A stretch of 52,948 nucleotides of DNA from Xenococcaceae cyanobacterium MO_167.B27 (GCA_030065935.1 JASJCP010000019.1:1-52948), one strand, 5' to 3'; numbered from the stretch's first letter, positions 44,111 to 52,672 are shown. Made by a program: numbers and translations. The notes: generated by a model not told the origin, from the letters alone.

Positions 44111-45949
44111 CTATTTACTTAGTAAGCGGTACTGCTCTGCATTAATATGATTTAGTTCTTGATTCAGCAATGTTTGCTTCTCAATTAATGCTGCTACTTG
44201 TGCATATTTAGAGTTGTCCTCAAAAACATCAGGAGGTATTATTAATTCACCTAAATCTTTTGAATGTAAATGTGCAGTTTGACCTCTGATCATACTTTGA
44301 ATTCTGGCAATAGTCTCAGGACTTCTTAAAAATGCCAATAGAATGAAAGGATTGATTTTATTAGTATCTGGTCTTACTAGCATAACTTCTCCTACAAAAG
44401 ATACTTCTTGATGCTCAATAAATTCAGGAATTTCATCAAAAATATCACTTTTTTTGGCTATATATACAGGATTATGTGCCGAAGAAGTAAGAAGAATATC
44501 ATATTTTTGAAGTAATAAATTCTTTTTTGATTGTTTGCGCTTCTCCATTGCTGAATAGTTAATGAAGTTTCTATCTCTAGCTTCCCAATTAATACCCGAA
44601 TTAGTCAGATTTCCTACTTTAATTAAAAAATATCCTTTTTCAGTATAATCTTTTCTAGCTGGTGTTTTTCCTGTAGATATTACTTGACAAACGTCCTGAA
44701 GCCTAAGAGAACCAATAGCTTGATTCTGATTGATTAAAATATTAGTTATGTTAGCAAAGCTGTGAGATTTTTTATTGACTTTTACAAGCTTGATTAATTC
44801 TGATTTAGTTTTACCGTTAATAACTCTCTTCATTTGATGGCTAATATTAGATAGTTGACTACCTTCTCTAAAACGACCAGTAGCATCGAATCCCACATTA
44901 CTAATATTAGCTATACATAAATTTAATGATTCCTTTGCTTCTGCTGCATATTTATATTTCTTAATAAATAAAACAAGAGTATTAGTTTGTGTTCCAGTAG
45001 TGGCAAAAGTTTCTGGAGGTAAATTCATTATTGCGAACACATAACCATATTTTTTTAAGACATTCCTCGAAAACTGCAAATTATTATTTGTTGCAAAGCT
45101 TTTGGGAACAATTACCGCCAGAGTTCCTCCTGGTAGAAGAAACTGTAAGCATCTTTCTACAAAAACTATTTCGCTACTCTGTTTCTTTAAAATATATCCT
45201 TCTGGGTCTTTACAAGTAATATAGTTTTTAAAATCATAGTGTCTAGAATCTAAAGTTACTCCAAATGGAGGATTAGTTATAATCAAATCATATTCATTAT
45301 TAATATTAGTGTTTTGAATTGAATCTTCTAGCTTTTGATAAAATTTTATATTAGTTATATGATTTAAGTTTAGTTCAGATAATAGTAGCATTCTAGGATT
45401 TTTATCAATTCCAAATATTTCTAAAATACCAGAGGATTTTGATTGTATAAATTTAGCGTATTCTATTAAAAAAGTACCAGAACCACAAGCAGGGTCTAAA
45501 CATTTTTGACCAGGTTGAGGATTAACAAATTCAACAATCGCTTTTGCTACTTCATCAGGAGTCAAATATATCCCTAAACCTTTACGTATCTCTCCCGTTA
45601 GAAACTCTTTTAACCCTTGACTGCGAATATCATAATTAAGACTTGAAAAAACAATAGGATATAAAATTTGATGTATTTGCGTTAAACAGCGATCGCTTAA
45701 ATATATTTTATTATCACGCCAAATATTTTTGAGCCATGAACCAGTTTTTTCCAAAAAATAAACAAAGTCTTTTCTCACAGAAGTGATAGAGGGTTGCTCA
45801 TTAACAGAAGCACTTAGCTCATTATGTTGCTTGTAAAAAAGATATTTTAAAAGTTCATCAAAAGACTCTTGAGGTTGTAACCCATCAATGTTTCGCATCA
45901 AATTATGAGCTTTGCGATATAGTCTGCCTAATTCCCTTGAAGTCACCAT
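44111..45949 (-). CDS. N6-adenine DNA methyltransferase fused to a type I-like specificity domain
   Basis: A 612-residue methyltransferase. The N-terminal helical part is followed by AdoMet motif I DPACGSGTFLIEYAKF near residue 155 and the catalytic NPPFGV near 228, and then PGGTLAVIVPKSF. The order is that of gamma-type N6-adenine enzymes such as HsdM. From about residue 415 to the end there is a single target-recognition domain like half of an HsdS subunit (LRLQDVCQVISTGKTPARKD, NLLLQKYDILLTSS, GQTAHLHSKDLGELIIPP). It should protect host sites from the facing endonuclease. Together they form one restriction-modification system. Confidence 0.9.
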   Translation of the reverse strand: MVTSRELGRLYRKAHNLMRNIDGLQPQESFDELLKYLFYKQHNELSASVNEQPSITSVRKDFVYFLEKTGSWLKNIWRDNKIYLSDRCLTQIHQILYPIVFSSLNYDIRSQGLKEFLTGEIRKGLGIYLTPDEVAKAIVEFVNPQPGQKCLDPACGSGTFLIEYAKFIQSKSSGILEIFGIDKNPRMLLLSELNLNHITNIKFYQKLEDSIQNTNINNEYDLIITNPPFGVTLDSRHYDFKNYITCKDPEGYILKKQSSEIVFVERCLQFLLPGGTLAVIVPKSFATNNNLQFSRNVLKKYGYVFAIMNLPPETFATTGTQTNTLVLFIKKYKYAAEAKESLNLCIANISNVGFDATGRFREGSQLSNISHQMKRVINGKTKSELIKLVKVNKKSHSFANITNILINQNQAIGSLRLQDVCQVISTGKTPARKDYTEKGYFLIKVGNLTNSGINWEARDRNFINYSAMEKRKQSKKNLLLQKYDILLTSSAHNPVYIAKKSDIFDEIPEFIEHQEVSFVGEVMLVRPDTNKINPFILLAFLRSPETIARIQSMIRGQTAHLHSKDLGELIIPPDVFEDNSKYAQVAALIEKQTLLNQELNHINAEQYRLLSK

Positions 45950-46097
45950 CTCTGTAATATTGTTGATTGTTGAGATTTTATTGATGTCAAGTTATTTTAG
46001 GAATTAATTCCAATTAAAGCAAGGAACTAATTCCATATTTTAAGAAACTTCACATTCATTCAACAAAAAAGACACAATATTCAAGTAAGAATCACAC

Positions 46098-46826
46098 CTA
46101 GTACCTAATTTGCAGAGTCACAGAAGCTCGCACAGTCTGCTCACCACCAATGACAGGAGTGCTTTCCGCAGTAGCAGATCTTGATAATTGGGCTGCTCTA
46201 ATCATCCTTGGTTGAGGAATATTCGCTCCACCAACTTGAATACTGACAATCTCTCTAGCCTTAAAATTTAAAGCATCCAAAACTGCATCCGCTTGTTGCT
46301 GTGCATCTATAGTTGCCAGACGGAGAGCCTCTTTTTGTGCAGCCGAAATCGCCTCATCAGTAGCAGTAAAACTTACCCCATCAATGCGGGTAGCTCCTGC
46401 TTTAACTGCTTCATCTAACAGCACACCCACCCGATCCGTCTGGAGGCGAAAGCTGACAGTATTTGTGCCAACATAACCCACCAATCGCCGATCATTATTA
46501 TTGTATTGATAGTTTGGTTGTAGGCGAATACCAGTAGTCTGTAGCCTTTCAACTTGGCGAGAGCGTAAGAAATCAACAATAGCTGAGGTGCGCCTAGCCA
46601 CTTTTTGCTGTACCTCTGTTGCAGTTTTCCCCTGAATTTCCACTCCAAGTTGCACTTGTGTCAGAGTAGTAGGAATCCTCTCTATACCCTGTCCTGTTAC
46701 TGTTAATGTTTGTAATATTTGTTCTTGAGCCATTGCTGGATTCATCCAAACTAAACTGGAACAAGTAGCGATCGCAAAAACCATCAAAAAACCTTGACAA
46801 GATAAATTAAATTGACCTATCTTCAT
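46098..46826 (-). CDS. SIMPL (DUF541) domain exported protein
   Basis: A 242-residue protein with a Sec signal peptide (hydrophobic FLMVFAIATCSSLVW, cleavage near AMAQ) followed by the SIMPL domain: LTVTGQGIERIPTTLTQVQL, GKTATEVQQKVARRTSAIVD, and YVGTNTVSFRLQ. Members are periplasmic or secreted, and some bind heme or protect against oxidation; no role is fixed in cyanobacteria. It follows the SPOR-like gene by about 50 bp on the same strand and probably shares its transcript. Confidence 0.9.
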   Translation of the reverse strand: MKIGQFNLSCQGFLMVFAIATCSSLVWMNPAMAQEQILQTLTVTGQGIERIPTTLTQVQLGVEIQGKTATEVQQKVARRTSAIVDFLRSRQVERLQTTGIRLQPNYQYNNNDRRLVGYVGTNTVSFRLQTDRVGVLLDEAVKAGATRIDGVSFTATDEAISAAQKEALRLATIDAQQQADAVLDALNFKAREIVSIQVGGANIPQPRMIRAAQLSRSATAESTPVIGGEQTVRASVTLQIRY

Positions 46827-46840
46827 ATAATTTTCTTACT

Positions 46841-46868
46841 AATTACTAACTACTAACTACTAACTACC
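46841..46868. repeat. Heptanucleotide tandem repeat (AACTACT type x4)
   Basis: Four 7-bp units (AATTACT, AACTACT, AACTACT, AACTACC) in the gap between the SPOR-like and SIMPL genes. Confidence 0.7.
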
Positions 46869-46879
46869 CCATTCCCTAA

Positions 46880-47440
46880 TTATTTGGTAACAATTCTCGC
46901 CCATAGCCCTTGTAAAGCTAGCTGTCTGACCAAATTTGCAGCGTTATCCTGATCGCTAAAAATTCCTACTTGAATAATATCTCCCTTCAAAAAAGCTTTA
47001 GGTTCAATAGTTCTCACCTGTTCCAATAAGCGATCGCTGTTTCCCAAAACTTCTACATGATAAGTCGCAATATTTATTACTGTTGACTCATTATTGGGTG
47101 CATCAAAAGTATATTCTCGCTCTAAATTACTACTATTATAGGTAGGTGGTGCTTGGATATTATTAGGACGCAAGATCTCATGCTTTGTACCTCTAGTAAC
47201 CCGATTGCCTTCGATCGGTTGGCTATAAGGAGATAAAGGAGGTGGAGGAGGAAGGCGATCGCTCTGTGCAGAAGCTTCGCCAATATCATTTATTTGAGGA
47301 ACATTTTGACCTATTGCTGAGGGGGTAAGAAAATAGCAACACCCAGCAACAAGGATTAATGAAAAGGGAATGTTCACTAAATTAAATTTGGAGTCACCAG
47401 TAAAAAACATAGGATTGAAAAATAACGGCTGAATTGTCAT
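46880..47440 (-). CDS. SPOR-like exported protein
   Basis: A 186-residue protein with an N-terminal membrane anchor or signal (IPFSLILVAGCCYFLTPSAI), a Pro-rich linker (DRLPPPPPLSPYSQP) and a C-terminal ~60-residue domain, HVEVLGNSDRLLEQVRTIEP then GDIIQVGIFSDQDNAANLVR and GLWARIV. This has the length and the QVG-x-F-x-x-x-x-NA pattern of SPOR peptidoglycan-binding modules. It likely resides in the periplasm. The ATG start at 47440 includes ~20 residues before the anchor; a later start is possible. Confidence 0.72.
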   Translation of the reverse strand: MTIQPLFFNPMFFTGDSKFNLVNIPFSLILVAGCCYFLTPSAIGQNVPQINDIGEASAQSDRLPPPPPLSPYSQPIEGNRVTRGTKHEILRPNNIQAPPTYNSSNLEREYTFDAPNNESTVINIATYHVEVLGNSDRLLEQVRTIEPKAFLKGDIIQVGIFSDQDNAANLVRQLALQGLWARIVTK

Positions 47441-48449
47441 AATAATCTAGCCTCACTTACTATAAAATATATACCTCTAAAATATTCAGAAGTTACCTAA
47501 TTCTCCCAAAGAAGTCCCCCAACTTGTTGGTGGGACTCCCGGCTATTAATACTTGGGGTTTCCCCAAGTGTTAATAGCCCCTCATGAATTTTGGTCAGAG
47601 TTTGTTGGTTGATATTTTTGCTCCGATAGAAATGAAAAAATCTTTATGTAACAAGGACTGTTGTATGATAATCCTGTATGCAAAGTCTAGCTATAAATTG
47701 CTGTAATCGCATACATAGGGTACCTTAACAAGTTGGAATAGGCGGTTCGGTGTGAGAGTCACATCGGTAAAATTCTGAGCGTATGAAGGAGTATTAGTAT
47801 TCTCACAATACACCCTTTACCCAGGGACTCTGGGGGGAAGAAATTGCCTGTAAAATTGAGGACAGGGTTGGCGAGGTTTCCTCGCCAACGTGAGATGTCC
47901 GTGTCGTACTGTCGGGGATATGTGATAAGTGTCATATATCTAGATAAGTGGCGTGGTACAGGAATGCCCTATCGTGAGTTAGGGAAGCCCTCAGTAAACT
48001 GAGGGAGGATGTCACTACTTCCATTCTAGTTCCGTCAACAACCCATTGGCGAAGTCGAGAGGCTCAGAATAGAGCAGCACAAGTTGACCAGACTAAGCAA
48101 TTTAGTTGGCTAGGTTAACGGCAAGTGTTTAAGTTCCTACCTTAAGGTGCGTGCGGTGCCTTGAGCTTCTAGAACCAGGTGGTTAAACAGGCTTAAAGGG
48201 CGGGAAGGGGCTTATTACAACGGTTATAACTACCTTTGCTGTAATCGATCAACTAATAAAAGCCCCCATCCCAGGGCAGTGCTGCTTGTATAGTACCGAC
48301 CGTTAACTTTGACAAGGCAAACATTACCCCAGAAATGGGAGCGGTTTTAAAGCTAGGTTTCCAACCAAAAAACCTGCACTTTTATTTATAAACCCTGACT
48401 CTCAATTCCTCCCCAAATCGGGACGTGAGGGTCTCCTTAAGAGAAGAAG
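47441..48449. other. 1-kb intergenic region with nested structured repeats
   Basis: No coding gene is seen. From left to right: a hairpin GTCCCcCAAC/GTTGgtGGGAC at 47514-47536; an 18-bp hairpin at 47541-47579; a structured stretch at about 47680-47800 with TGTATGC/GCATACA and CGGTGTGA/TCACATCG pairs; a hairpin CCCTCAG-TAAA-CTGAGGG near 47991-48008, like IS200/IS605 right ends; and repeat copy B from 48081. I read it as accumulated mobile-element debris. A group II intron domain V was looked for and not found. Confidence 0.5.
47541..47579. repeat. 18-bp hairpin
   Basis: GGCTATTAATACTTGGGG (47541-47558), TTT loop, and its complement at 47562-47579 with a single G-T wobble. It could be an element end or a transcription stop. 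Confidence 0.6.
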
Positions 48450-48453
48450 ATGA
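48081..48453 (+). repeat. Structured repeat copy B, running over the mnmA start codon
   Basis: Inverted counterpart of 30031-30404. The similarity continues through AGAGAAGAAGATGAA, so the mnmA Shine-Dalgarno-like purines and its ATG lie within the shared sequence. The hairpin GGGGCTT/AAGCCCC is present, slightly shorter than in copy A. Confidence 0.75.
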
Positions 48454-49502
48454 ATAAAGTCGTTGTAGGCTTATCTGGTGGCGTAGATAGCTCTGTCGCT
48501 GCTGCTACTTTACACAATCAAGATTACCAAGTAGTAGGACTTACCCTCTGGTTAATGAAGGGTAAAGGACAGTGCTGTTCTGAAGGAATGGTTGACGCTG
48601 CGCGGATTTGCGAACAATTAGGAATTCCTCATCATATTGTGGATAGTAGAGAGGTATTTCAAGAAAATATCATTGATTATCTCGTTTCAGGTTATGAAGC
48701 AGGAATCACCCCTTTACCCTGTTCTCAATGTAACCGAGCCGTAAAATTTGCCCCCATGCTCCAGTATGCGAGGGAAAAATTGGGCATTGATAAAATAGCT
48801 ACAGGACATTATGCTCGGATTCGTTATGATGCACAAAGCGATCGCTATCAACTTCTAAGAGCGATCGACCGCAATAAAGACCAATCTTACTTCCTCTATG
48901 ACCTGACCCAAGAATTATTAGCAGGAACAATCTTTCCCTTGGGAGAACATACTAAAGAAGAAACCAGAAAGATCGCAGCCGATTTTCAGCTATCCACCGC
49001 CGATAAACCTGAAAGTCAAGACCTATGCTTAATTGAAGCTCATGGCTCAATGCGAGAGTTTCTAGATAAGTATATTAACCAAAAAGAAGGGGATATCGTT
49101 GATTTAGAAGGAAATGTCCTAGGAAAACACCAAGGAATCCATCATTACACCATCGGACAAAGAAAAGGTTTGGGTATTGCAGCACCGAATCCCTTATATG
49201 TAGTGAAATTAGACCCTGTAATGAATCGGGTAATTGTCGGCGATCGCAATTCAGGCGGACAGCTAGAATGCACTGTTCACAGGGTAAACTGGGTATCAAT
49301 CCCCGAACCTCAAACCCCAATTCGTGCAGAAGTACAAATACGCTATCGGTCTAAACCTGTACCAGCTAGTATTATACCTCTAGAAGATGGTCATATTCGT
49401 CTAGTGTTTGAAGAGCCTCAATTTGGCGTTACTCCTGGTCAAGCAGCCGTTTGGTATGACGGAGAAACCCTCTTAGGTGGTGGCATTATCCAGCGAAATT
49501 AA
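48450..49502 (+). CDS. mnmA: tRNA-specific 2-thiouridylase
   Basis: Adds sulfur to U34 of Lys, Glu and Gln tRNAs. The 350 residues include the pyrophosphate loop GLSGGVDSS (residues 7-15), the catalytic Cys at C94 in [11 protein letters not shown], and a second conserved Cys in [11 protein letters not shown] near 192. GQRKGLGIA and [14 protein letters not shown] mark the C-terminal beta barrel. The [20 protein letters not shown] segment is typical of cyanobacterial MnmA. The N terminus [11 protein letters not shown] starts at the family position. Its upstream region is entirely repeat sequence, so the promoter must come from that element or further away. Confidence 0.96.
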   Translation: MNKVVVGLSGGVDSSVAAATLHNQDYQVVGLTLWLMKGKGQCCSEGMVDAARICEQLGIPHHIVDSREVFQENIIDYLVSGYEAGITPLPCSQCNRAVKFAPMLQYAREKLGIDKIATGHYARIRYDAQSDRYQLLRAIDRNKDQSYFLYDLTQELLAGTIFPLGEHTKEETRKIAADFQLSTADKPESQDLCLIEAHGSMREFLDKYINQKEGDIVDLEGNVLGKHQGIHHYTIGQRKGLGIAAPNPLYVVKLDPVMNRVIVGDRNSGGQLECTVHRVNWVSIPEPQTPIRAEVQIRYRSKPVPASIIPLEDGHIRLVFEEPQFGVTPGQAAVWYDGETLLGGGIIQRN

Positions 49503-50044
49503 CCAATTTTTCGCTAATTTTTCAATTCGTAGGGTGGGCGATGCCCCGCCTTAGAATCACCCAGAAATGAATTTCTGCGCTAATAGCAAAAGTCCTCCCA
49601 AGAGAACTCGATTCTAGTTTGAGTCACCATAGTCTAAGTCTGACAGAATAGTTTGAGTCTATTTCAATAGACTTGGTTTATTAGCCTGAAACTTGAGTTT
49701 CAGGCGGATTGAGGGACGAAACCCAACATATACACTAGGGTGATGTACTGCCCAACCTACTCTCCATCGCCCCTAGCCCCCCTTATAAAAAGGGGGGAAT
49801 TTGATTAAAGTCCCCCTTCTCAAGGGGGATTTAGGGGGATCAAACGAGCCACGGCAATCCGATATTATCTAACGCAACTATATCAGTTTGCCTGTAACTG
49901 AAATCACACAATCTTCCATTAAAAATCTCGAAAAAAAATTTTTTGATGGTGATATGTTTTGGGATAAAACTGGGTAGTTTTTAAATAGGAAAACAAAAAC
50001 CACCCACAAACACAAACCACATACACTTATTAAGGAAGAATACC
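49503..50044. other. Intergenic region packed with small palindromes
   Basis: About 540 bp. It contains GGTGGGCGATGCCCCGCC near 49533; AGTCTATT-TC-AATAGACT at 49656-49673; GCCTGAAACT-TG-AGTTTCAGGC at 49684-49705; a partial copy of the GTAGGTTGGGTT-type MITE at 49711-49760; and C-rich hairpins at 49777-49797 and 49811-49829. The pilin leader starts after about 49900. Any of the hairpins could terminate mnmA. Confidence 0.6.
49711..49760. mobile_element. Partial copy of the GTAGGTTGGGTT MITE
   Basis: The 24 nt at 49711-49734 equal 35457-35480 exactly, and CCCAACCTAC at 49751-49760 matches the right end of the 166-bp element. The left half is missing. Confidence 0.6.
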
Positions 50045-50566
50045 ATGAATTCAGTTTTTACTGCAAAACTATTACAAAACTTACGTAACAAAAAAGCAAA
50101 CAAAGGTTTCACTCTTATCGAACTTCTCGTAGTTGTAATCATCATCGGGGTACTTGCTGCTGTTGCTCTACCTAACCTCTTAGGACAGGTTGGTAAAGCT
50201 CGTGAGACTGAGGCTAAAAATGGTGTTGGTACGATTAACCGCGCTCAACAAGCCTATCACTTTGAGAGACGAACCTTCTCTCCCGATCTTGACGATACTG
50301 CATTAGCAGGGCAAAACGCTTTAGGTGTTATCCTGGATAGTGAATACTACACTTTCGATATTACTGCTGCGGGTAGTGCAGATGATGCTACAGTAGATGC
50401 CAGTCCTGTGAATGCTGCTAATGATGGTGTAAGAGCTTATTCTGGCGGTATCAATCATAATGGTGGAGCTTATACTACTGCGGTCTGTCAGGAAGTTACC
50501 ATTGGAGATGGTCTTCCTACACCAACTCCTGGTGCTGCTTGCCCTGCTGGTACTAACATAAATTAG
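50045..50566 (+). CDS. Type IV major pilin-like protein
   Basis: A 173-residue prepilin. The leader ends in NKKANKG and cleavage is predicted after G21, leaving mature FTLIELLVVVIIIGVLAAVA with Glu at position 5, the hallmark of type IVa pilins. The helix continues through GQVGKARETEAKNGVGTINR. The globular end has a Cys pair (AVCQEV and GAACPAG) that likely forms the D-loop disulfide. It would build pili for twitching, DNA uptake or adhesion. TTAAGGAAGAATACC precedes the ATG. The closely related pilin gene follows. Confidence 0.93.
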   Translation: MNSVFTAKLLQNLRNKKANKGFTLIELLVVVIIIGVLAAVALPNLLGQVGKARETEAKNGVGTINRAQQAYHFERRTFSPDLDDTALAGQNALGVILDSEYYTFDITAAGSADDATVDASPVNAANDGVRAYSGGINHNGGAYTTAVCQEVTIGDGLPTPTPGAACPAGTNIN

Positions 50567-50600
50567 GCATTTATTGAGATACCACTTCATCGTATTACTA

Positions 50601-50676
50601 CTGGCGTTTTTAATTTTAAAAACGTCCAACATATAGAGAAACGCCAGGAAGAATATTTGCTTGCTGGCGTATTTTT
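50601..50676 (+). promoter_or_regulatory. Mutually exclusive hairpins between the pilin genes (attenuator-like)
   Basis: Segment 1, CTGGCGTTT (50601-50609), can pair with segment 2, AAACGCCAG (50639-50647). Segment 2 can instead pair with segment 3, CTGGCGT (50664-50670), which is followed by A and six T, a rho-independent terminator form. A further hairpin CGTTTTTAA/TTAAAAACG lies in the loop of the first. The layout allows either read-through or termination between the two pilin genes. At minimum it is a terminator that sets their relative expression. Confidence 0.55.
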
Positions 50677-50749
50677 TAAATATACTTCTTTCTATATTAC
50701 TAATATTAAACATTATTTGGAATCATTTTACTTCAGAATAGATAGGAAA

Positions 50750-51247
50750 ATGAAGTACATATCATACATTAATAAACTGCAAGGAGAGCAAGATCGGGGA
50801 TTTACCTTGATAGAGCTTTTAGTAGTAGTTCTATTACTAGGGATTTTAGCAACTATTGCTTTACCAAGTTTTACTCGTCAAATAGGAAAAGCAAGAGAAA
50901 CGGATGCCAAAAATAATCTAGGTATAATAGCTCGTTCCCAACAAGCTTACCACTTTGAAAAAAGAAGCTTTGCTAATGATCTTAATAACTTAAATATTGC
51001 TGGAATAGATAATAGCAATTATTATAGTTATCCTAATCCTACCGTTGCTAATATTAACCTTGTTAAGCATCAAGCTATTGCTAGTAATCCTTCTGTAGAT
51101 ATTATTAAAAATTATTCCCTAGGAGTTTATCACATAGCAGGTTTATTTGATATTGCTATTTGTCAGGGTATAGATATCAATCAAGCTGTAAATGTTGGAA
51201 ATGCTGTTAATGATAATTGTACTAATAATGGCATCAAATTAAAATAA
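50750..51247 (+). CDS. Type IV pilin-like protein
   Basis: A 165-residue prepilin from the ATG at 50750 (MKYISYINKLQGEQDRG), preferred because the leader then has normal length and GATAGGA precedes it; a longer frame upstream crosses the terminator-like hairpins. Cleavage after G17 gives FTLIELLVVVLLLGILATIA with Glu5. The helix region IGKARETDAKNNLGIIARSQ QAYHFEKRSF matches the preceding pilin closely, while the globular part differs. Two Cys (IAICQGI and NDNCTNNG) form the likely D-loop. It arose by tandem duplication and probably serves as a minor pilin. Confidence 0.9.
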   Translation: MKYISYINKLQGEQDRGFTLIELLVVVLLLGILATIALPSFTRQIGKARETDAKNNLGIIARSQQAYHFEKRSFANDLNNLNIAGIDNSNYYSYPNPTVANINLVKHQAIASNPSVDIIKNYSLGVYHIAGLFDIAICQGIDINQAVNVGNAVNDNCTNNGIKLK

Positions 51248-51479
51248 ACATCTTGCCATGATGTGCATTAGATTCGTTGATAATAAATTGGCTATTATCT
51301 TTATAAAATTTATGGACTCTTTGATTGAATTGCCAGTTTTTATGGGCAGCATAAATATACAATTAATTTAACTTATTTTAATTTTATTAATTACTTTAAC
51401 AAAGAAACATCAGCAAGCAATTATTTTTGATACAGATAATAATTTTACAAATAAAAACTTAAACAAAATAGGGTCAATT

Positions 51480-52280
51480 ATGAAAAAGTACTTCAAATAT
51501 ACATGGTTATTTACCAGCTTATGTATCTTAGCTTCCATCATACTTGGATTACAAAAAAAACAAGTAGAAAAATTAGCTAAAGAAGATAATTTTGATGTTA
51601 TTCAACAAGAAAAAAAAATAGCAGCAACAGTCAAACTACAAAATAAGATTCCAGATTTTGGGTTTTCTAACTTAACAAGCAACTGGAATTATCTGCAATT
51701 CATTCAATATTTTGGTGACGGAGAAGCAAGAGAGATTACAGGATATTCTCTCATACCAGAATATTTTGCAGCTATGGTAAAACAAGATCCCTATTTTGTG
51801 AGAGCTTATTTATCTCTTTCTGCTGCTAATTCTATTTATGCTGCCCAACCTAAAAAAACAGTAGAATTTCTAGACCAAATTTTAACTTATATCAAACCAG
51901 AGAAATTTCCTTATGCTTCTTATCTCTGGACTTATAAAGCAGTAGATGAATTATTATTTCTCGGAGACACCAAAGCAGCAGAGCATTCTTATAGAATGGC
52001 AGCAGATTGGGGAATGAAACGGGGAGATGCAGAAGGAGAATCTATTGCACAAAGAAATCTGGCAACAGCAGAATTTTTAGCTACCAACCCTGATAGTAAA
52101 TTAGTTAGAATTGCTGGCTGGTCATTTATTTTAAATAATGCTCATGATGATAAGACTAGAAGATATGTTTTAGAGCAATTGAAAGCTTTAGGTGCAGAGA
52201 TTGTAATTAATCCCCAAGGACAATTAGAAATAAGATTACCAGAAAAAGATTATAAGGTATCTCCCAAATCAATATCTTAA
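51480..52280 (+). CDS. Conserved membrane-anchored protein with TPR-like helices
   Basis: A 266-residue protein with one N-terminal transmembrane helix (YTWLFTSLCILASIILGL) and a large extracytoplasmic helical part. Motifs such as LTSNWNYLQFIQYFGDGEAR, PYFVRAYLSLSAANSIYAAQ and KAAEHSYRMAADWGMKRGDA look like tetratricopeptide-type helix pairs. No enzyme motif is visible. Its place behind two pilin genes on the same strand suggests a role in pilus or exopolysaccharide assembly, but this is only by position. ATG start at 51480. Confidence 0.75.
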   Translation: MKKYFKYTWLFTSLCILASIILGLQKKQVEKLAKEDNFDVIQQEKKIAATVKLQNKIPDFGFSNLTSNWNYLQFIQYFGDGEAREITGYSLIPEYFAAMVKQDPYFVRAYLSLSAANSIYAAQPKKTVEFLDQILTYIKPEKFPYASYLWTYKAVDELLFLGDTKAAEHSYRMAADWGMKRGDAEGESIAQRNLATAEFLATNPDSKLVRIAGWSFILNNAHDDKTRRYVLEQLKALGAEIVINPQGQLEIRLPEKDYKVSPKSIS

Positions 52281-52285
52281 TAATT

Positions 52286-52411
52286 GTGAAAAATCTGACA
52301 CCAGCAGAAACTATTTTGTGGGAAGCACTACGAAATAAGCAACTTGAAGGATTACGTTTTCGCTGTCAGCATCCCGTAGGAAACTTTAGTTCTGATGACA
52401 TCACGCTCTAA
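52286..52411 (+). pseudogene. DUF559 endonuclease-like gene fragment
   Basis: From a GTG, the frame reads VKNLTPAETILWEALRNKQL then EGLRFRCQHPVGNF. This is the start of the DUF559 (very-short-patch-repair-like nuclease) domain, which normally continues into the catalytic part. Here it changes after GNF to SSDDITL and stops. The 3' end of a group II intron, in reverse orientation, lies just beyond. The gene has been cut by that insertion or an associated deletion. Confidence 0.75.
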
Positions 52412-52413
52412 TA

Positions 52414-52672
52414 ATTAAAGTCAGTGAAAGGGTCGCCGATTCCACTGCTCTCCAGAACGGGACGTGAAAATTTCTCTTCATAGCGCTCCTCAGTAAAACG
52501 GCTGTTGAAAGGCGCACACCACCAACCTATCGTTTTCCCACCTCCAATTGGAGGGGAGTTTGGTAGGTTTAAATGGTTCATCTAAACTACCGTCAATGCT
52601 GGTTTTTTCATCGTGACAATGTCGATGGAGTATTTGCCAGTTCTTATATTCATCCTTATGACTCTGAGAAAC
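52414..52672 (-). mobile_element. Group II intron 3' part: maturase C terminus, domains V and VI
   Basis: On the minus strand the frame to the TGA at 52490-52492 reads HKDEYKNWQILHRHCHDEKT then SIDGSLDEPFKPTKL, the HNH end of an intron-encoded reverse transcriptase/maturase. Immediately after lies a 34-nt domain V (52455-52488) with GAGCGC at its 5' end, a GAAA tetraloop and CCGTTC at its 3' end. A domain VI-like hairpin follows and the intron ends near 52414 in TTTAAT. The 5' part of the maturase is replaced by the right end of a TnpB element at about 52675. Confidence 0.8.

Noticed and set aside
47590-48080. Second group II intron
   Set aside because: GAGCGTATGAAGG near 47778 resembles the 5' strand of a domain V, but no complementary 3' strand or domain VI follows.
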